A stretch of DNA of 64,000 nt. It comes from Solirubrobacter deserti. Its GTDB lineage: Bacteria > Actinomycetota > Thermoleophilia > Solirubrobacterales > Solirubrobacteraceae. Shown one piece after another: positions 60,631-64,000 of this stretch; the stretch's first letter is position 1; every line of letters begins with the position of its first letter. Below the pieces are notes generated by a model. That model did not search any database and had not been told where the DNA came from. It saw nothing but the letters and a program-made list of their open reading frames with translations. The stretch covers positions 248,001 through 312,000 of the forward strand of contig NZ_QPKJ02000006.1 of NCBI RefSeq assembly GCF_003344625.1, in the 5' to 3' direction. Both the position numbers and the translations under genes were made by a program.

Positions 60631-61294
60631 TGTCGGTGAAGCCGTCGAGCGCAAGCGTCTCGGGCTGGCGGCCGCCGAGCTCGAGCACCAGCGCGCCGCC
60701 GGGGCGCAGCACGCGTCGCGCGCCTTCGACCGCGCGGCGGGCGAGGTCGAGCCCGTCCGCGCCGCCGTCGTAGGCCAGCGGCGTCTCGAACGTGAACGTG
60801 TCGCGCTGCAGCAGCGGCAGGTCGGCGGTGGGCACGTAGGGCACGACGGCGGTCACGACGTCGAACGGGCCTTCGACGCCTTCGAACAGATCGGCCACGT
60901 GCGCGTCGACGCCGTTGACCCGCGCGCACGCGACGCACTTCGGGTCCAGGTCGGTCGCGACCATGCGCGCGTCGCGCTCGGCCATCAGCACGGCGGCGAT
61001 CGCGCCCGAGCCCGTGCACAGGTCCAGGCCGCGGCCGCCGCGCGGCATCCGCTCCACGGCCCGCCACGCGACCGACTCGGTGTGCCAGCGCGGCACGTAG
61101 ACGCCGGGCGCGATGCGGAGCGTGCGCCCGCAGAACTCGACGCTGCCGGTGATCCACGCCAACGGCTCGCCGGTCAGGCGCCGCGCCACGAGCTCGTCGA
61201 GATTCCCGCGGGAGGCCGCGCGCAGCTCCGCGGCCTCCTCCTCCGGAGCCACGAACCCGTTGCGCATCAGCAGCGCGACGAGCTCGTCGGTCAA
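60551..61294 (-). CDS. PrmC-related methyltransferase with altered NPPY motif
   Basis: The product is 247 aa. The layout is that of PrmC-like N5-glutamine methyltransferases: an N-terminal helical part (RLTGEPLAWITGSVEFCG), SAM motif LDLCTGSGAIAAVLMAE, and the substrate motif, which reads DVVTAVVPYVP; the usual NPPY (or NAPY) Asn is Val. It matches the PrmC-related group of unknown substrate. It starts with TTG 61294 overlapping the GGDEF gene stop (TTGA). Confidence 0.82.
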   Translation of the reverse strand: MTDELVALLMRNGFVAPEEEAAELRAASRGNLDELVARRLTGEPLAWITGSVEFCGRTLRIAPGVYVPRWHTESVAWRAVERMPRGGRGLDLCTGSGAIAAVLMAERDARMVATDLDPKCVACARVNGVDAHVADLFEGVEGPFDVVTAVVPYVPTADLPLLQRDTFTFETPLAYDGGADGLDLARRAVEGARRVLRPGGALVLELGGRQPETLALDGFTDIRTIRDEEGDPRGLEATASTPSPTRQ

Positions 61295-63417
61295 GTCAGG
61301 CGAGCGACGCCCAGCTGCGCGTCGCGGGCCGCGCGTACGAGCGCGGGAAGCTGGTCGGCGGGCACCGGCGGAGAGTAGTGGAAGCCCTGGGCGAGGTCGC
61401 AGCCGATCGCGGCCAGCACGGACGCCGAGGCGTGCGACTCGACGCCCTCGGCCACGACGCGCAGCCCGAGCGAGCGGCCGAGCGCGGCGGTGGAGGCGAC
61501 GATCGCGCGGTCCGCCGGGTCGCGGTCCATCGCCATCACGAACGACTTGTCGATCTTGAGCTCGTTCACCGGCAGCCGCTTGAGGTGCTCGAGCGAGGAA
61601 TAGCCCGTGCCGAAGTCGTCGAGCGCCAGCCCGACGCCGAGCTGCGACAGGTCCGCGAGCACCTCGCCGGCGCGCTGCGGGTCGTGGAGCATCAGCGACT
61701 CGGTGACCTCGAGGGTGAGCGAGTGCGGCGGCACGCCGTGCTTGTCCAGCGCCCGCGCGATCTGGCCCGGCGTGCGCAGGTCCAGCAGGTTCTGGACGGC
61801 GAGGTTGACCGCCATGTGCAGCTCCAGGCCGTCCGCGCGCCACGCGGCGAGCTGGCTGAGAGCGGTCTCGAGCACGTGCAGCGTGAGCGGGCGCATGAGC
61901 GCGGTGTGCTCGGCGTGCGGCAGGAACGCGCCCGGGCCGCGCAGGCCGTGCACGGGGTGCTGCCAGCGCACGAGCGCCTCGACGCCGTCCACCAGGCCGG
62001 TGCTGAGGTTGACCTTCGGCTGGTAGTGTAAGACGAGCTCGTCGCGCTCGAGCGCGTGGCGCAGCTCCGCGATCAGCTGCAGGCGCTCGCGCGAGTGGCG
62101 GTCGCGCGACGGATCGTAGCCCTGGAAGCCGGTGCGCGCGTCCTTGGCCTGGTACATGGCGACGTCCGCGCGCTGCAGCAGCTCGCTCGCGGTGGTGCCG
62201 TGCTCGGGGTAGAGCGCCGCGCCGACGCTCGCGTCCATCACGACCTCGAGGCCGTCGACCTCGAACGGCGCCTGCAGGGCGGCGCCGATCTGGCGTCCGA
62301 TGTCCGCGGCGTGCGCGAGGTTCGCCCCCGGGAGCAGGAGCGCGAACTCGTCACCGCCCAGCCGGGCCACCAGGCCGGCGTCGCCGACGGTGTGGTTCAG
62401 GCGCTCGCCCAGCTTGACCAGCAGCGCGTCGCCCGCGTGATGGCCGAGCGTGTCGTTGAGGTCCTTGAAGCGGTCCAGGTCGACCATCGCGACCGCGAGC
62501 CGGCCCTCGCCGGTGAGCTCCGCGCGCAGCCGCTCGTGGAACGCGCGCCGGTTCGCGAGCCCGGTCAGCTCGTCGGTCAGCGCCAGCGCGCGTGAGTGGT
62601 GCAGCGCCGTGTTCTCCACGAACGTGAGCGCCATCCGCAGCAGCGCGGCGACGAGCGTCGCGGCGGCGAGCAGCACCGCGGCCGTGCTCGCGTTGTTGAA
62701 GTGGTCGGCGACGAGCAGGCCGCCGGCGACGAGCGTCAGCACGCTCGGGGTGATCAGCGTGCGCCAGCCCACCAGCGCGACCCGGCGCGGCTGGAGCGCG
62801 GGCAGCAGCGCGGCGGCCGCGATCAGCAGCGGCGACAGCAGGCCGAGCACCGGCACCCACAGCGGGCGCTGCTGGCCGGCGAACCCGGCCGACGCGTAGC
62901 CGACGTCGGCGGCGACGTGCGCGAGCAGCCCCACGCCGAGCAGCAGCCACACCGGGCTCACGCGCCACCCGCGCAGCGTCACGGCGACGAGCACCATGAC
63001 CACCAGCATCACGTCGAACATCGGGTACAGCAGCGCGACCACGCTCGGCCAGCCGCCGCCGGTCGCCCGGTCGGCCGCCTCCCCGAGCACCTGCGTGACG
63101 ATCGCCGCGGCACCGAGCGCGCCGATCGCGGCGTCCAGCCAGAGCGCGGCGTTGATCCGCACGAGCCGCCGGCGCGCGAACAGCAGCGCGGCGGCGAACA
63201 CGGCGGGGAAGAACGCGAGCAGGACGCCGTCGGCGGGCGCGGGGAAGTTCGAGCCGCCGCCCGGCCATGCGAGCCAGACCGCGCCGACGGCCTGGACGGC
63301 CACCGCGATCCCGAGCGCCAGCCACGCGCCACGGTCGTCCGGCCGCCGCAGCGCGCGCACGAGCACCGCCAGGGCGGCGGCGAGGACCGGCAATCCGGCT
63401 ACGAGCACGAGGACCAC
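61291..63417 (-). CDS. Membrane GGDEF-EAL protein (c-di-GMP turnover)
   Basis: The product is 708 aa: eight to nine N-terminal membrane helices, a GGDEF domain (LTDELTGLANRRAFHERLRA, RLGGDEFALLLPG; active motif intact) and an EAL domain (VDGVEALVRWQHP, LEVTESLML, DDFGTGYSSLEHLKRLPV, LKIDKSFVM). Both signatures are intact, so it may make and degrade cyclic di-GMP. GTG 63417 is the only start compatible with the first helix. The following methyltransferase gene overlaps its stop. Confidence 0.9.
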   Translation of the reverse strand: MVLVLVAGLPVLAAALAVLVRALRRPDDRGAWLALGIAVAVQAVGAVWLAWPGGGSNFPAPADGVLLAFFPAVFAAALLFARRRLVRINAALWLDAAIGALGAAAIVTQVLGEAADRATGGGWPSVVALLYPMFDVMLVVMVLVAVTLRGWRVSPVWLLLGVGLLAHVAADVGYASAGFAGQQRPLWVPVLGLLSPLLIAAAALLPALQPRRVALVGWRTLITPSVLTLVAGGLLVADHFNNASTAAVLLAAATLVAALLRMALTFVENTALHHSRALALTDELTGLANRRAFHERLRAELTGEGRLAVAMVDLDRFKDLNDTLGHHAGDALLVKLGERLNHTVGDAGLVARLGGDEFALLLPGANLAHAADIGRQIGAALQAPFEVDGLEVVMDASVGAALYPEHGTTASELLQRADVAMYQAKDARTGFQGYDPSRDRHSRERLQLIAELRHALERDELVLHYQPKVNLSTGLVDGVEALVRWQHPVHGLRGPGAFLPHAEHTALMRPLTLHVLETALSQLAAWRADGLELHMAVNLAVQNLLDLRTPGQIARALDKHGVPPHSLTLEVTESLMLHDPQRAGEVLADLSQLGVGLALDDFGTGYSSLEHLKRLPVNELKIDKSFVMAMDRDPADRAIVASTAALGRSLGLRVVAEGVESHASASVLAAIGCDLAQGFHYSPPVPADQLPALVRAARDAQLGVARLT

Positions 63418-63501
63418 TGGACCCCGAATCGGCCGGGACGCCGTGAAACTTGATGCTTTGGACGAGTGTTGTGACGCCGCGCCCCGCGTACGATGCCGCG
63501 C

Positions 63502-63861
63502 ATGGACCTGGCCGACCGCGTTCGCGAGGTGATCGCCGCTCACCCCGCCGTGGTGGAGAAGAAGATGTTCGGCGGGCTGGCGTGGATGCTGCAGGGCAAC
63601 GTGGCGGTGTGCGAGATGAGCACGGGCGGGCTGCTCGTGCGCGTCGAGCCGGAGGCGGTCGAGGCGCTGGTGCGCGAGCCCGGGGTGAGCACGTTCGCGG
63701 CGGCCCGGGAGGCAGTACCTGCGGCGAGCGCTCGATTTGTCAACCAGGAGTTGACGAAGCGAGCTCTCGGGCGGCCGCGACCAGCTCGCCGTGCACCGAC
63801 GGCGCGGCGGCCAGCGCGCCCGGCGCGTCGAGCGTCAGCGGCGCGCCCGCGTAGTCGGTGA
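63502..63861 (+). CDS. TfoX N-terminal-like protein with truncated, non-homologous tail
   Basis: The product is 119 aa. The first ~70 residues match the TfoX_N domain (EKKMFGGLAWMLQGNVAVCE, GGLLVRVEPEAVEALV). The usual second half (MxGRPMxGW ... Gly-rich end) is missing; instead the frame runs antisense to the inositol-phosphatase gene and codes for an Arg/Ala/Pro tail that looks accidental. ATG 63502 is favoured over 63493 because TACGAT (63489-63494) lies 7 nt before it. It may be a truncated gene or a remnant. Confidence 0.6.
   Translation: MDLADRVREVIAAHPAVVEKKMFGGLAWMLQGNVAVCEMSTGGLLVRVEPEAVEALVREPGVSTFAAAREAVPAASARFVNQELTKRALGRPRPARRAPTARRPARPARRASAARPRSR
63739..63755. terminator. Short inverted repeat at end of phosphatase gene
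   Basis: GTCAAC-N5-GTTGAC overlaps the TGA stop of the inositol-phosphatase gene and the TfoX-like frame. It is a weak terminator or operator at best. Confidence 0.3.
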
Positions 63862-64000
63862 CCACGGCGCCGGACGCGCGCGCGATCGCGTGGCCCGCGA
63901 CGACGTCGTACGGGTTGTTGTGGGCGAGCAGCATGCCCTGGATCGAGCCGGTCGCCAGCCACGTCCACAGCACGGCGGCCGAGCCGACGCAACGGAAGCG
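63740..64000 (-). CDS. Inositol monophosphatase-family protein (partial)
   Basis: Only the C-terminal 86 residues are in the window; the N-terminus lies to the right. They contain the family end motifs GSAAVLWTWLATGSIQG and NNPYDVVAGHAIARASGAVV. These phosphatases act on inositol phosphates, histidinol phosphate or PAP. The frame reads out of the window without a start. A short hairpin overlaps its stop. Confidence 0.85.
   Translation of the reverse strand, partial: RFRCVGSAAVLWTWLATGSIQGMLLAHNNPYDVVAGHAIARASGAVVTDYAGAPLTLDAPGALAAAPSVHGELVAAARELASSTPG

Noticed and set aside
57472..60654. Long open minus-strand frame opposite the kinase gene
   Set aside because: It is the codon-complement shadow of the PknK-like gene; no motifs or initiation signals.

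Overview
The window is a very GC-rich (about 70%), densely packed bacterial chromosome segment. Most genes overlap by 1-8 bases (ATGA, GTGA, TTGA) or converge with overlapping 3' ends. VanR/VanS/VanH/VanA/VanX proteins that closely resemble the Streptomyces ones as I recall them, an AfsR-type (BTAD) regulator, PucR and WYxD-type DUF2510 proteins, and widespread TANNNT-N6-10-ATG/GTG (leaderless) promoters point to an actinomycete-related high-GC Gram-positive. The mix with GGDEF/EAL, calcium-repeat and ethylmalonyl-CoA genes fits Thermoleophilia/Solirubrobacterales best; that placement is inference. No tRNA, rRNA, CRISPR array, transposase or integrase is visible.

Layout. 1-4.5 kb: ECF sigma factor with a downstream membrane protein, single-domain response regulator, exonuclease/GIY-YIG fusion, lipoprotein, CorA. 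4.6-10.8 kb: ethylmalonyl-CoA pathway block (ccr, coupled small protein, MBL hydrolase, LuxR-type regulator, ethylmalonyl-CoA mutase, MeaB GTPase). 10.8-15.8 kb: two ABC-2 exporters, the first in one operon with its own kinase/regulator pair. 15.8-34.7 kb: general accessory metabolism and regulation (calcium-repeat secreted protein, HpcH aldolase/PucR, split YedE transporter, PfkB kinase, XRE-cupin/aminotransferase operon, giant BTAD regulator, methyltransferase/haloperoxidase-like pair, rpiA).

35.4-48.0 kb is the highlight: a glycopeptide (vancomycin-type) resistance locus. It holds vanR-vanS1, a PhyH-type dioxygenase, a vanH-vanA-vanX-murF-LytR_C operon, a second sensor vanS2, and a vanY-lipoprotein-MacA-ABC ATPase-permease operon. 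Four promoters carry the same operator (two CGATAYG-like sites 11 bp apart, three of them with a further CGTATG and GTTG at fixed distance), so the block looks like one VanR regulon that joins precursor remodelling (VanH/A/X, MurF, VanY) with an exporter and a dioxygenase not known to me from classical van clusters.

48.1-64 kb: assorted enzymes and regulators, including a signal-peptidase-like protein without its catalytic residues, a PolX whose polymerase core looks dead, an AKR/TetR divergent pair with two operators, a PknK-like kinase, a PrmC-like methyltransferase with an altered NPPY motif, a GGDEF-EAL protein, a truncated TfoX-like ORF and a partial inositol-phosphatase gene running off the right edge.
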